Source of the DNA: Reyranella sp.
GTDB taxonomy: Bacteria; Pseudomonadota; Alphaproteobacteria; Reyranellales; Reyranellaceae
DNA length: 32,779 nucleotides
Direction: 5' to 3'
Assembly (NCBI GenBank): GCA_019745575.1
Contig: JAIETA010000097.1
Location: forward strand, 1-32,779
This document shows, one piece after another, positions 21,901 to 29,622 of the stretch. Within the stretch, counting starts at the first letter, position 1; every line of letters begins with the position of its first letter. The position numbers and the translations under genes were made by a program. The notes beneath the pieces were generated by a model, which worked only from the letters and a program-made list of their open reading frames with translations, was not told the origin of the DNA and did no database searches.

Positions 21901-24674
21901 TTTGGCAGTATTTCCTGGCGGGCACGCGCAGCGAGGAGGTCGATCCGTTCGGCATGCGCCACGTGATCTATACGACACGAACCGGCAAGACACGGCTGGA
22001 CATCCAGGACTGGCAAGGGCCGAAGCAGACCGTCACCACCACCGCCTACGATGCGCTGGACCGCGTGACGCAAACCAAGGCGCCGGAGGGCAACGCCACC
22101 TCCTACACCTACGATCTCGCCAGCAACGTCCTCACGGTCACGCAGACGCCCAAGCCGGGCTCGCCGCTGTCGCCGCTGGTCACGACGACGACCTACGATC
22201 CGACCTTCAACAAGCCGCTGACGATCACCGACCCGCGCGGGCTGGTGACTACCAATACCTACGACCCGTGGACCGGCAACCTGCTGAAGACGGTGGCCGA
22301 CAGCACCGGCCTCAAGGCCACGACGCGCTACACGTACAATGGCGTCGGCCTGCCGCTCACCATCACCGACCCGGTGGGCACGGTGACGGCGAATGGCTAC
22401 GATTCGTCCGGCAACCTCGTCTCGGTGGTGCGCGATGCCGGGGCGGGCCGCCTCAACATCACCACGACGTCCACCTTCGACGCACGCGGCGATCCGCTCA
22501 CCGTCACCGACCCGCGCGGCAACGTCACCACCAACACCTGGGACGCCGGACGGCGCCTGCTGACCACGACCACACCGGCCGTGTCGTCGTCACCACAAGG
22601 CCTGAAAACCACCTACACCTACGATCCGGCGGGCAAGGTCCTGCAGACGCAGCAATCGTCCGCCGGCGCCGTGCTGCGCACCACGTCGGCCACGTACACG
22701 GCCTCGGGCAAGCCCGCGACCACGACCGACGCCAACGGCAATGTCACCCGCTTCGCCTACGACCTGCTCGACCGGCGCACGAAGGTCACCGACCCGATGG
22801 GCCGCATCACCACCTATGTCTACGATCCGTTGAGCCGTCTCGTCTCGGCCTCCAATCCCGCGATCACGACCGGGCCGCTGGCCCAGCAGGCCTTCACGCT
22901 GAACGGCCAGCGCGCCAGCCTTGTAGACGCCAACGGCAACGCCACCAGCTATACGTACGACGGCCTCGACCGGCTCTCGACCACGAGCTGGCCGGGCGGC
23001 AGCTACGAGACGCTGGGCTACGATGCGGGCGGCAACGTCGTCTCGCGCGGTACGCGGGCGGGCCAGCCCATCGCCTATGCCTACGATGGGCTCAACCGGC
23101 TCGTCACCAAGACGCCGCCCTCGCCCTGGCCGGTCGTGAGCTACGGTTACGACCTCGCCGGCCGCGTGACCTCCGTCTCCGACACCAGCGCCGCGATCCC
23201 GCTCATCGCCACGCCCGGCAGCACCACGGCCTACACGACCACCACCGCCTACGACGTGCTCAACCGGCCCATGGGCGTCTCGTGGAACCCCGCTCCCGCG
23301 GCCACCGCGTCGGCGGCAGGCCCGGTCGTCACCTTCGGCCACAGCTACAACAAGGCCAACCAGAGGACCGCCGAGACGGTCTCCGACAACACCTGGCTCG
23401 CCTATCCCTCCGGCACCCCCTCGACGACCGGCTACACGGCGAACACCCTGAACCAGTACACCGCCGTCGGCGCCGTCACCCCGACCTACGACGGCAACGG
23501 CAACCTCACCTTCGACGGCACCACGACCTTAGGCCACGACCCCGAGAACCGCCTCGTGAGTGCATCGGGCGGCGGCAACACCGCCACCTACGCCTTCGAC
23601 CCGCGCGGCCGTCGCAAGGTCCGCACCGTCAACGGCACCACCACGGTCACGATCACCGGCGCAGACAATCGCGAGCTCATGGACTACGACGGCGCCACCG
23701 GCGCCATCCTCAGGTGGTACGCCTACGGGCCGGGACCCAATGCGGTCCTGAACCAGATGAACGTCGCATCAGGCACGCGCGACACGCTGCTGCCCGACCT
23801 GCTGGGCTCGATCGTCGCCTCCGTCGATTCGAGCACCGGCAACATCGCGCCGTTCGGCTACCGGCCCTACGGCACGACCTCGGCGGCACCGGCGCAGTTC
23901 GGCTACACCGGCCAGCGGGTCGACCAGGAAACCGGCCTCTACTACTACCGCGCCCGGCACTATTCGCCGGCGTGGGGGCGGTTCACCCAGGCCGATCCCA
24001 TCGGCTACCAGGGCGGCATCAATCTCTATGGGTATGTCGGGAACGATCCGCTCAATGCGACTGACCCAAGTGGCCTCGATACATACTTCGGTCAACTCAC
24101 CGCCGCCTACGTTCCCATAATTGGCGCCGTAGTCAGTGGCGGAATATACGTCACTTCACGGAATTCATATGGCTTGCCGGACATCGGCTTTTTCGGAGCC
24201 GCAGGCCCCGCCGTCGGCGTGAATACCGGGGTGGGCGCCGCGCTTGGCTATCAGGCTGGCCCACTTTCATCCTTTCAAGGAAGGAGCATCAACGTCGACG
24301 TAAGCGTAGGTCCGTTGGCGGCGAGCGCATCTTACGCTCCCAGTGGCGCTTCAACATTCTCAACATTGCAAGGTGGGACGCTAGGCGTCAGTGCAGGGCT
24401 GCCTGCGGTAGCATCAGCCACGCTGTCATCACCTACAACGAGAACGGCGGGCGTGATGGAAAACATGTTCATCCCGTTCCTTCAGCAACTTGGGATAGGA
24501 CCATTTTCACAACAGCAAGTCGGTGCGTCCAACGGTCTTCCCGGCATTGGGAGTGTGCCGGCTGCTACTGCCGCATCATGGCTGGACCCTAGAGCACCCG
24601 GATCGGGGTTTGGCTCCTATGGGGGTTCCGGATTCGCTAATGGCTTCAATCTCTATCCTAGCTATTCGAAGTGA
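18969..24674 (+). CDS. large exported RHS/YD-repeat protein with transglutaminase-like N-domain and variable C-terminal tip
   Basis: 1901 residues from ATG 18969 (ATGA overlap with the upstream gene). Residues 1-34: signal peptide ending LRAQG. About 50-180: transglutaminase-like fold in which the catalytic Cys and His positions are Ala86 and Trp158 and only Asp173 remains, so probably inactive. About 695-740: the conserved region before RHS repeats (GLSFSRYYDSG, LGLGWRHSF). About 820-1640: some eighteen YD repeats (TYDxxGNL, YDxLxR). About 1655-1703: RHS core (GYTGQRVDQETGLYYYRARH, then ADPIGYQGGINLYGYVGNDP, then DPSGL). Residues 1704-1901: a unique Gly/Ser/Ala-rich tip of lower GC. RHS shells encapsulate and deliver a C-terminal toxin or adhesin; the tip's activity is not recognisable. 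The next gene is a candidate immunity gene. Confidence 0.93.
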   Translation: MSTKRAFSNRSRLVACLLALLSAWVAIPTTLRAQGYIAPELVELSRALKGDPDLVYEYVYNNVATVPRYGSIKGPLGAFVDRQGTAFDQAELMVTLLRQAGVSANFVTGEIELTAAQLTAWLGVDNYYYSVAGALWFGGFPYSDTTVGNTVISVRLGWAWVEVNIGGTNYVFDPATKNITRTAGMGRTAISNAAGYDRTTFLANAAAVTTTSPWALTSLNRNKVRSDLTAYSSQLTQYIRSNNPAAATADIIGGASIVPLGLGTQQRIASLPNQVGTPTVSASIGSQFRAKITLQLGSNASNGVFTQLTSEIVFTTADVYGRSLWVSFSSGAIASLMLDDAAQLTASGTVPSGRRLTVRISLSYPSAPGTMNPAVSNNDDTRLVPGADKVFGLATSWGPVGRGLVDRHQRLLRDAIAANPGNPTAPAVLAHSFLVICYTYQAQVSQAFTLIGQMGGVLPFLYHQAGTVGIGTFGNVTGPYISMWIVSIWASQQSARPDTPFANPLETTAFATLAMAASVFESAVIEQTQPDSVAVSTVKLIDTAVQQGIRIFDINNNTNPGNNSSYYSSTIRPILQSTWAAGDLSAVGTNVAAGERVITAQSGAINVSQYYGAGWFRIIQSVDSIGGSISGNLRGGSPGVDIPDLDIWTNTAFSVQPWALDPWSTVIGSSEGNGGALWGFVSSGFDPTNLVTGDYYLTSTDLSVGSQPLPYGLSFSRYYDSGTRLQDGPLGLGWRHSFAITAKPDSDPFGALAESSPIAGIGAIIAILVTFDIFDMNIVSGRPLDRIVIGSVTNRWMADQTTTNVAAITQSGLVEHFTRLPDGSYNPPPGSAATLSLAGGAYTYVAKDRTTLTFNTDGNLVSWISPAGAAMTLNYTGSPQVLSSVTNNLGRSLNLFYTASRVSQVSDDTGRSISFTYDGAGNLTSFVDPLGQTTSHAYDQPGRMTQLFYPSTPGVPFVTNTYDSLSRVQAQTNILGGVWQYFLAGTRSEEVDPFGMRHVIYTTRTGKTRLDIQDWQGPKQTVTTTAYDALDRVTQTKAPEGNATSYTYDLASNVLTVTQTPKPGSPLSPLVTTTTYDPTFNKPLTITDPRGLVTTNTYDPWTGNLLKTVADSTGLKATTRYTYNGVGLPLTITDPVGTVTANGYDSSGNLVSVVRDAGAGRLNITTTSTFDARGDPLTVTDPRGNVTTNTWDAGRRLLTTTTPAVSSSPQGLKTTYTYDPAGKVLQTQQSSAGAVLRTTSATYTASGKPATTTDANGNVTRFAYDLLDRRTKVTDPMGRITTYVYDPLSRLVSASNPAITTGPLAQQAFTLNGQRASLVDANGNATSYTYDGLDRLSTTSWPGGSYETLGYDAGGNVVSRGTRAGQPIAYAYDGLNRLVTKTPPSPWPVVSYGYDLAGRVTSVSDTSAAIPLIATPGSTTAYTTTTAYDVLNRPMGVSWNPAPAATASAAGPVVTFGHSYNKANQRTAETVSDNTWLAYPSGTPSTTGYTANTLNQYTAVGAVTPTYDGNGNLTFDGTTTLGHDPENRLVSASGGGNTATYAFDPRGRRKVRTVNGTTTVTITGADNRELMDYDGATGAILRWYAYGPGPNAVLNQMNVASGTRDTLLPDLLGSIVASVDSSTGNIAPFGYRPYGTTSAAPAQFGYTGQRVDQETGLYYYRARHYSPAWGRFTQADPIGYQGGINLYGYVGNDPLNATDPSGLDTYFGQLTAAYVPIIGAVVSGGIYVTSRNSYGLPDIGFFGAAGPAVGVNTGVGAALGYQAGPLSSFQGRSINVDVSVGPLAASASYAPSGASTFSTLQGGTLGVSAGLPAVASATLSSPTTRTAGVMENMFIPFLQQLGIGPFSQQQVGASNGLPGIGSVPAATAASWLDPRAPGSGFGSYGGSGFANGFNLYPSYSK

Positions 24675-25132
24675 CCGAAGGGTATCGCGTGTTCCCGTTT
24701 TCAATTGCCGGTAGAATACCAATCCATGCTCTCGACGGCCGAGCTGAAGCCGATGTAATAGATGCGATAAGAGCGGACTTGGCCCGCCAGCAGATCAAGT
24801 GTGAAGTTGAAGGCTCTGACATCGTATTCAAGAATTGGTCATTCGCTGTCTGGTCGCTATCGCGTTACGCTGTTGTGGAGAGTGGGCGCTTTACCATTCA
24901 TTCTGAGTGTGTCGAGTATTCGCTCTCTACCCGTATGCTTTTCATCTTGGCGACGGCGATGTTCATGCTGGCAGCACTTTTGCTTTGGCCGGTGTCGAAT
25001 TTGCTAGTCGCAACTAAATTCGCGATTGCAGGTGGGCTATGGCTGTATTTCTTTTGTGCGAACTACTTGTTGATTTGGTTTAGAACTCGGCGATTCCTGC
25101 AAAAGCTCATTCATCGACTAGAGATTCAGTAG
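24671..25132 (+). CDS. two-helix membrane protein, candidate immunity protein for the RHS tip
   Basis: 153 residues from GTG 24671, overlapping the RHS stop by 4 bp (GTGA). The N-terminal ~85 residues are a soluble domain (ADVIDAIRADLARQQIKCEV, then IVFKNWSFAVWSL). Two membrane helices follow, LFILATAMFMLAALLLWP and FAIAGGLWLYFFCANYLLI, and a basic C-terminal tail. The base composition is clearly less GC-rich than neighbouring housekeeping genes and matches the RHS tip. I recognise no named family. Position (immediately after the variable tip), overlap and shared composition are what immunity genes of RHS toxins look like. A membrane immunity protein would suit a membrane-acting toxin. This is inference from context only. 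Confidence 0.75.
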   Translation: MTEGYRVFPFSIAGRIPIHALDGRAEADVIDAIRADLARQQIKCEVEGSDIVFKNWSFAVWSLSRYAVVESGRFTIHSECVEYSLSTRMLFILATAMFMLAALLLWPVSNLLVATKFAIAGGLWLYFFCANYLLIWFRTRRFLQKLIHRLEIQ

Positions 25133-25146
25133 CGTCGCTCCAACGC

Positions 25147-25229
25147 TTACGACCTCGCCGGCCGCGTGACCTCCGTCTCCGACACCTCCGCCGCCATCCC
25201 GTCGGTCGCCACACCGGGCAGCACGACTG
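25147..25229 (+). repeat. orphan RHS-repeat fragment, divergent copy of 23147-23229
   Basis: About 83 bp matching the RHS gene exactly 2000 bp upstream. The first 40 bp are identical (TTACGACCTCGCCGGCCGCG and on); the rest differs mostly at third codon positions. Translated, YDLAGRVTSVSDTSAAIP continues as SVATPGSTTA against LIATPGSTTA in the intact gene. It has no start codon or full frame and lies 15 bp after the candidate immunity gene, running into the end of the minus-strand SDR. Confidence 0.85.
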
Positions 25230-25240
25230 CCACCCCACCG

Positions 25241-26002
25241 CTAAAGCGTCACCCCGCCATTCACGTGGATCGTCTGTCCCGTGATGTAGCCCGCCGCCGG
25301 CGAGCACAGGAAGGCGATCAGCGCCGCCACCTCGGCCGGCCGGCCGTAGCGGCCCATCGGAATCGACTGGCTGACCTTTTCCATGCCGGCGCGCGGCACC
25401 GCGGCGTGGGCGTCGGGGTCCTTTTCGATGAAGCCCGGCGCCACGCAGTTCACCGTGGCGCCCGACGGCGCGAGGTCGACGGCGAAGGCCTTGGCGAAGG
25501 CCTCCATGCCGGCCTTGGCCGCGGCCGAGGCGGGGAAGGTCATCAGCCCGCGCGCGAAGGCGTGGGCCACGAAGGAGGAGACGCCGACCAGCCGGCCCGC
25601 GGTGCCGGCCTTCGCCAGCCAGGGTTTGGCCGCCGTTGCGAGCTCGAAGAACGCCGCCGGCATGGCGGCCTGGCTGGCGTCCCACGCCGCGCGATCGAGC
25701 TCGCCGACCGGCGTGCGGTTGGCGAAGCCCGCGTTGCTCACGATCACGTCCAGCCGGCCGAATTTTTCTATCGTCCCGGCCACCAGCCGTTGGGCCGTGC
25801 CCGGCTCGGCGAGATCGCCGCTCAGGATCAGGGTCGCCGCCCCGGCGTCGGCGGCAGATTTCGCGACCTTGTCGAGGCCCGAGAGGTTCTTGCGTGCGTG
25901 CAGGACGAGCGCCGTGTCGGGTGCGGCGAGCGCCCGCGCGGTCGCCGCGCCAATGCCCGAGGAGGCGCCCGTGACGAGGATCACGCGGGAGGGGGAAACC
26001 AT
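25241..26002 (-). CDS. SDR-family protein lacking the catalytic tyrosine
   Basis: 253 residues from ATG 26000-26002 ([18 protein letters not shown]). The cofactor loop TGASSGIG (11-18) is intact, NAG is present as SNAG (89-92), and the C-terminus [13 protein letters not shown] is normal. In the active site VSSF (Ser142/143) is followed by [10 protein letters not shown]: the lysine is Lys163, but the Y-x3-K tyrosine position is Ser159. If the enoyl-reductase-type Y-x6-K spacing applies, the position is Phe156. Either way no tyrosine is available, so the usual proton relay is missing. It may bind cofactor without redox activity or use a different mechanism. It follows the SGNH-type gene by 26 bp on the same strand; the promoter is probably shared. 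Confidence 0.87.
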   Translation of the reverse strand: MVSPSRVILVTGASSGIGAATARALAAPDTALVLHARKNLSGLDKVAKSAADAGAATLILSGDLAEPGTAQRLVAGTIEKFGRLDVIVSNAGFANRTPVGELDRAAWDASQAAMPAAFFELATAAKPWLAKAGTAGRLVGVSSFVAHAFARGLMTFPASAAAKAGMEAFAKAFAVDLAPSGATVNCVAPGFIEKDPDAHAAVPRAGMEKVSQSIPMGRYGRPAEVAALIAFLCSPAAGYITGQTIHVNGGVTL

Positions 26003-26028
26003 GGCGACAGCCTTAGGGTCCCGCCACG

Positions 26029-27297
26029 CTAGCGGCAAGTCTCGCGGACGACGGGCGCCAGCCAGGCCGCGAAGCGGCGGGCGCCCTGGGCGGAGAAGTG
26101 GCCCTGGTCGACGAAATCCTCGGCGCCGAAGAAGCCGGGCGGCGGGGCGGCGTAGACGTCGCCCAGCGCGCGCGCGGTGCGCGCCAGGGCGTCGTTCAGC
26201 TCCGCCAGGCGTTGCGGCAGGTCGCGGTCGCGCAGCCGCGGCAGCCAGCCATACAACCCCTCGCCCTGCAGGCGCTGGGCGTTGACGACCTGGCCGATCC
26301 AGATCGTGCGGATGCCGCGGGCGCGGTCGATGGCCGAAAGGGTGCGCACGTTGCGCTCGAAGATCGCGGTCAGCGCCGGATCGGCGCCGCCCGCCGGCGG
26401 CAGGGCGTAGGGATCCTTGGCGTAGCGCACGGTGTCGGTCTCCGCGCCGAGCAGGCGCAGCAGCACCGTGAGCAGCGGCGAGATCGTGACGTTCGAGCCG
26501 CCGACCCGACGGACTTTTAGCGAATCGACCTGGCTCGGCATGTGGAAGTCGGCATAGCCGCGGTCGAGGTCGGGGATGTGCGCGTTGCGCAGGTCGTTCC
26601 AGCCGACGAAGTAGACGGCGCAGCGCGGCGTCTTGCCGAACCGGTCGGCGTAGAACGCGGCCTGCAGCACGTGCTCGGCGGTGGTGTAGCCGGGCACGCC
26701 GTGGTTGACGACCAGCAGCCCGTCGCCTTTCAGCGCCTCGTCGAGCCGCTCCGGCCAGGTGTCGCCCTGGCCGTTGCCGATGTCGTAGGTCGCCGAGCCG
26801 CCGAAGGTCGCGACGACCGCGGCGGCGGCCAGGCGCGCGGGATCGGGATCGCGGCCGCGCGTGCCCTGCGAGGAGTGGCGGATCGCCAGGCCGGTGGCAC
26901 TGGTGATGGCGAGATCCGGCACCGGCACGGCCTGCAGCAGCGGATGCCATTGGAAGCGCGGCGGCTCGGCCATGGCGGGCGGCAGCAGCGAGGGCGAGCC
27001 CCTGGGCGTCAGCGCCCACGAGCCCATGCCGCCCAAAAGCTCGACCGCGGCCAGCACGAGCAGGGTGCCCGACAGCGCCGGCCAGCGCACGACGGCGAGT
27101 GCTGCGATCAGCAGTGCCAGGAGATAGAGAAAGTAGAGAAGCCGCGGGCCGCCGGCCGCCAGCTCACCGATCGCCGTCAGCCAGGCCGCGGCGGCGATGA
27201 CCGCCAGCAGCAGCAGCGCCGCGACCAGGCAAGGAATCGCCCGCTCGAACCGGTAGGGCCGCCGGAGGCCGGCATAGGCGAGGAACGGCTTCAGCAT
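26029..27297 (-). CDS. membrane protein with SGNH/GDSL-hydrolase-like domain
   Basis: 422 residues from ATG 27295-27297. The N-terminal ~100 residues carry about three membrane helices ([37 protein letters not shown], then [15 protein letters not shown]). The remainder is an extracytoplasmic SGNH fold: [12 protein letters not shown] supplies the block I serine, [11 protein letters not shown] the block II glycine, GWNDLRN the block III Asn, and [13 protein letters not shown] the terminal Asp-x-x-His dyad. Such enzymes deacylate or transfer acyl groups on lipids or glycans. Tethered versions often act on cell-surface polysaccharide; the substrate here is unknown. The tRNA-Arg gene lies 15 bp upstream on the same strand, leaving little room for a separate promoter. 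Confidence 0.85.
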   Translation of the reverse strand: MLKPFLAYAGLRRPYRFERAIPCLVAALLLLAVIAAAAWLTAIGELAAGGPRLLYFLYLLALLIAALAVVRWPALSGTLLVLAAVELLGGMGSWALTPRGSPSLLPPAMAEPPRFQWHPLLQAVPVPDLAITSATGLAIRHSSQGTRGRDPDPARLAAAAVVATFGGSATYDIGNGQGDTWPERLDEALKGDGLLVVNHGVPGYTTAEHVLQAAFYADRFGKTPRCAVYFVGWNDLRNAHIPDLDRGYADFHMPSQVDSLKVRRVGGSNVTISPLLTVLLRLLGAETDTVRYAKDPYALPPAGGADPALTAIFERNVRTLSAIDRARGIRTIWIGQVVNAQRLQGEGLYGWLPRLRDRDLPQRLAELNDALARTARALGDVYAAPPPGFFGAEDFVDQGHFSAQGARRFAAWLAPVVRETCR

Positions 27298-27312
27298 TTA
27301 GACCGGGAAGAA

Positions 27313-27389
27313 TGGCGCGCCCGAAGAGATTCGAACTCCTAGCCTTCTGATTCGTAGTCAGATGCTCTATCCAGTTGAGCTACGGGCGC
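27313..27389 (-). tRNA. tRNA-Arg (anticodon ACG)
   Basis: 77 nt including an encoded CCA (27313-27315). Read on the minus strand: acceptor GCGCCCG pairs with CGGGCGC, the D arm is GCTC...GAGC, the anticodon stem is TCTGA/TCAGA with loop CTACGAA (anticodon ACG), the variable loop is AGGCT, and the T arm is AGGAG-TTCGAAT-CTCTT. All stems close; the discriminator is G. Confidence 0.97.
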
Positions 27390-27568
27390 ACGGCCAGAGC
27401 GCCTCCCGCGAGGCGTCCGGCAAGAAGGCGCGCACCCTAATGAAACTGCCGTGCCGTTGCAAGCCGACGCCCCGGGCGCCGCGGCACCGATGCCGGGGCG
27501 GCCGCAGGGCGCGGCGGAAAGAGTGCACAATAGGGGCCAAGTCCCTCAATTTCCTCGGAATTCGAGGC
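27390..27568. other. gene-free part of the stretch between tRNA-Arg and the lipoprotein
   Basis: No gene is supported in 27390-27709. It holds a perfect CCTCG-GAATT-CGAGG inverted repeat at 27553-27567, a candidate promoter at 27569-27598 and a GGGGC-TGGT-GCCCC hairpin at 27617-27630 in what would be the lipoprotein leader. Confidence 0.5.
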
Positions 27569-27598
27569 TTGTCGGTTTTGCTTGCTTTCAAGTAGCAT
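27569..27598 (+). promoter_or_regulatory. candidate promoter of the lipoprotein gene
   Basis: TTGTCG (27569-27574) and TAGCAT (27593-27598) with an 18-nt spacer resemble sigma-70-type elements. They lie in a locally AT-richer stretch about 110 bp upstream of the lipoprotein start, directly after an inverted repeat (27553-27567). Confidence 0.38.
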
Positions 27599-27709
27599 CA
27601 CAGGCATCTGGATTTGGGGGCTGGTGCCCCGACTCGCGCCCGCCCGTCGTTTGGGTGGCCGAAGCGGAGGCGCCCAAGTGATGATGCCAGGGCAGTTTCG
27701 AGGCCAAAG

Positions 27710-28423
27710 ATGGCGCTAAGAGTCCAACGATCCGCGCTTCTCTTGGCAGCGGTCGTTTTGAGCGGGTGCAACGAAGCCGGCATTTTCGCGCCCGCCGGCA
27801 GTCAGCCGCCGTCGAATCCGGCGATCAGCCAGACCGGCACGCAGACCGTGCGCCAGCGCATACAACAGCTGCGCGCCGACCAGGCGGCGCTGGCCAACGG
27901 CATCTCGCGCCAGCAGGAGCAGCTCAACGCGACGCGCAGCCAGCTGTCGAGCGATTCGGCGGCCTATAGCAGCCTGACCAGCGGCATCACCTCGCGCCTG
28001 CAGGGCGGCACGACGCCGGGCAACCCCGAACTGGTCAATCAGTGGAACGCGGCCCAAGCCAAGCTCGACGCCATGACGCTGGGCGTCGGCACGCTGAACT
28101 CGCTGGCGAGCCAAGTGACGACCCAGGCCTCGGTCGCGGGCTACCTGCTGGAGAACGTGCGCGCGACCTTCGCGGTCGGCGGCGCGGTCGACGAGGACCA
28201 CCGCAACCTGCGCGCCATCGAGAGCGAGACGACGCGCTCGATGCAGCAGATCGACCGGCTGATCGGCGACCTCAACGCCCAGATCGGTCGCGAAAACGGC
28301 TTCCTCGCCCGTGAGCGCACCAATCTCGCGGCACTTTCCTACGGCGTGAACCTCGGCCGCCTCGGCACGCCGGGCGGCCAGCGCGTGACGGTGACGCAGC
28401 GCCGGCCGGTGCCGCTGCAGTAG
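27710..28423 (+). CDS. coiled-coil lipoprotein of unknown function
   Basis: 237 residues from ATG 27710, with GAGG at 27700-27703. A lipoprotein signal MALRVQRSALLLAAVVLSGC places the lipidated cysteine at residue 20 (lipobox VLSGC). A Pro/Ser-rich linker follows, then long Gln/Arg/Ala-rich helices with heptad character (RQRIQQLRADQAALANGISR and RQQEQLNATRSQLSSD), a mid region with LGVGTLNSLASQVTTQ, and another helical stretch (MQQIDRLIGDLNAQIGRENG). It is likely an outer-membrane- or inner-membrane-anchored periplasmic protein. I do not recognise the family. It precedes the phn operon by 99 bp on the same strand but has no evident link to phosphonate use. Confidence 0.82.
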   Translation: MALRVQRSALLLAAVVLSGCNEAGIFAPAGSQPPSNPAISQTGTQTVRQRIQQLRADQAALANGISRQQEQLNATRSQLSSDSAAYSSLTSGITSRLQGGTTPGNPELVNQWNAAQAKLDAMTLGVGTLNSLASQVTTQASVAGYLLENVRATFAVGGAVDEDHRNLRAIESETTRSMQQIDRLIGDLNAQIGRENGFLARERTNLAALSYGVNLGRLGTPGGQRVTVTQRRPVPLQ

Positions 28424-28522
28424 TCGCGTCGGCGTCGTCCCGCCACCGTAACCTGAACTTCACGTAATTCCCTCGGATCGGTAACGTCCGGCCACGATGG
28501 TGCGCCCGTTCGCGAGCGCACA

Positions 28523-28996
28523 ATGTCCCCATCGACTGATCCCGGCACCGATCTGCCCGCCCGGCGCCAGCGCTGGCTGTCCGTTCTGGCCAAGGCGCCG
28601 GCGCCGCGCCTGAAAGCGCTGTGGGACGGGCTCGGTCCGGTGCCGGCCTATGCCCTGCTGCGACGTCCCGAGGTCGGCCTCGTCATGGTGCAGGGCCGCA
28701 TCTCGGGCAGCGGCGCACCATTCTGCGCCGGCGAAATGACCGTGACCCGCGCCGCCGTCCGGCTGGCGGGCGGCCAGATCGGCCACGGCTACGTGGGCGG
28801 GCGCCAGCCGCGCCAGGCCGAACTGGTGGCCGCCATCGACGCGCTGGGGCAGCTGCCGCAATGGCGCGCGATGCTCGAGGCGCGGGTGGTGGCGCCGCTC
28901 GCCGCCGAGGCCGAGGCCCGGCACCGCCTGACCGCGGCGCAAGCGGCGGCAACCAAGGTCGACTTCTTCACGGTGGCCCGCGAGGCCGGCACATGA
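28523..28996 (+). CDS. phnG: phosphonate C-P lyase subunit PhnG
   Basis: 157 residues from ATG 28523; the ribosome-binding site is weak. PhnG features: RQRWLSVLAKAP at the N-terminus, VMVQGRISGSGAPFCAGEMT in the core with the conserved cysteine, and GHGYVGGRQPRQAELVA(A). With PhnH, PhnI and PhnJ it forms the C-P lyase core complex; PhnI with PhnG, PhnH and PhnL makes the ribose-1-phosphonate triphosphate intermediate from ATP and alkylphosphonate. First gene of the operon; it overlaps phnH by ATGA. In the 99-bp leader three GTAA(C/T) motifs occur at 28448, 28464 and 28481, but I see no convincing Pho box. The usual regulator phnF is not next to it. Confidence 0.93.
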   Translation: MSPSTDPGTDLPARRQRWLSVLAKAPAPRLKALWDGLGPVPAYALLRRPEVGLVMVQGRISGSGAPFCAGEMTVTRAAVRLAGGQIGHGYVGGRQPRQAELVAAIDALGQLPQWRAMLEARVVAPLAAEAEARHRLTAAQAAATKVDFFTVAREAGT

Positions 28997-29607
28997 GCCT
29001 CGAACCCGGCGCCACCGACATCAACACCGACATCGCCACGGGCTTCGCCGATCCGGTGCACGGCTCGCAACGCACCTTCCGTCGCGTGCTCGACGCCTTC
29101 GCCCATCCCGGCCGCATCGTGGCGCTGGACGATGCGCCGGAACCGCCCGGCACGCTCAACCGCGCCTCGGCCGGCCTGCTGCTGACGCTCGCCGACCAGG
29201 ACACGCCACTGTGGCTGGCGCCCGAGTACGAGACGCCGGCGGTTTGCGCGTTCGTGAAGTTCCACACCGGCGCGCCTGTCATGGTGGCCCGCGCCGAGGC
29301 GGCCTTTGCTCTGCTGTCGCTCGGCGATGCGCCGCTGTTCGAGGGCTTCGCGGTCGGCAGCGACGACTATCCCGACCGCTCCGCCACGCTGGTGATCGAG
29401 GTTCCCGTGCTCGGCGCCGGCGCTGCCCGGACGTGGCGCGGACCGGGTATCGACGGTACGGCCCGCGTCGCCGTGGCCGGCCTCGATGCGGCCTTCTGGC
29501 AGGGCTGGGCCGCCAACGGCGCGTTGGCACCGTGCGGCGTCGACGTCGTGTTCACCGCCGGCTCGCAGCTTCTCGCGCTGCCGCGCGGCATCGTCGTAGA
29601 CGATTGA
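28993..29607 (+). CDS. phnH: phosphonate C-P lyase subunit PhnH
   Basis: 204 residues from ATG 28993, overlapping the phnG stop by 4 bp. Typical PhnH segments: GFADPVHGSQRTFRRVLDAF, then AHPGR near residue 40, LTLADQDTPLWL, FVKFHTGAP, and the C-terminal GPGI with QLLALPRG near the end. PhnH is a PLP-transferase-like fold that has lost the cofactor and dimerises in the centre of the C-P lyase core (G2H2I2J2). It acts in the cytosol with its neighbours in breakdown of alkylphosphonates to phosphate and alkane. Translational coupling to phnG is likely; phnI follows after 15 bp with its own strong ribosome-binding site. Confidence 0.94.
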   Translation: MSLEPGATDINTDIATGFADPVHGSQRTFRRVLDAFAHPGRIVALDDAPEPPGTLNRASAGLLLTLADQDTPLWLAPEYETPAVCAFVKFHTGAPVMVARAEAAFALLSLGDAPLFEGFAVGSDDYPDRSATLVIEVPVLGAGAARTWRGPGIDGTARVAVAGLDAAFWQGWAANGALAPCGVDVVFTAGSQLLALPRGIVVDD

Positions 29608-29622
29608 GAGGGGAGGCCTGAG

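Noticed and set aside
22000..24000. CRISPR or satellite-like array in the repeat-rich part of the RHS gene
   Set aside because: The repetition is protein-level YD repeats with varying DNA; there are no fixed repeats and spacers.
27313..27389. tRNA-Arg as attachment site of an integrated element
   Set aside because: No integrase and no second copy of the tRNA 3' end in the window; housekeeping-like genes lie on both sides.
28441..28522. Pho box upstream of phnG
   Set aside because: GTAA motifs recur at 16-17 bp, but neither sequence nor 11-bp spacing fits the known PhoB site well.
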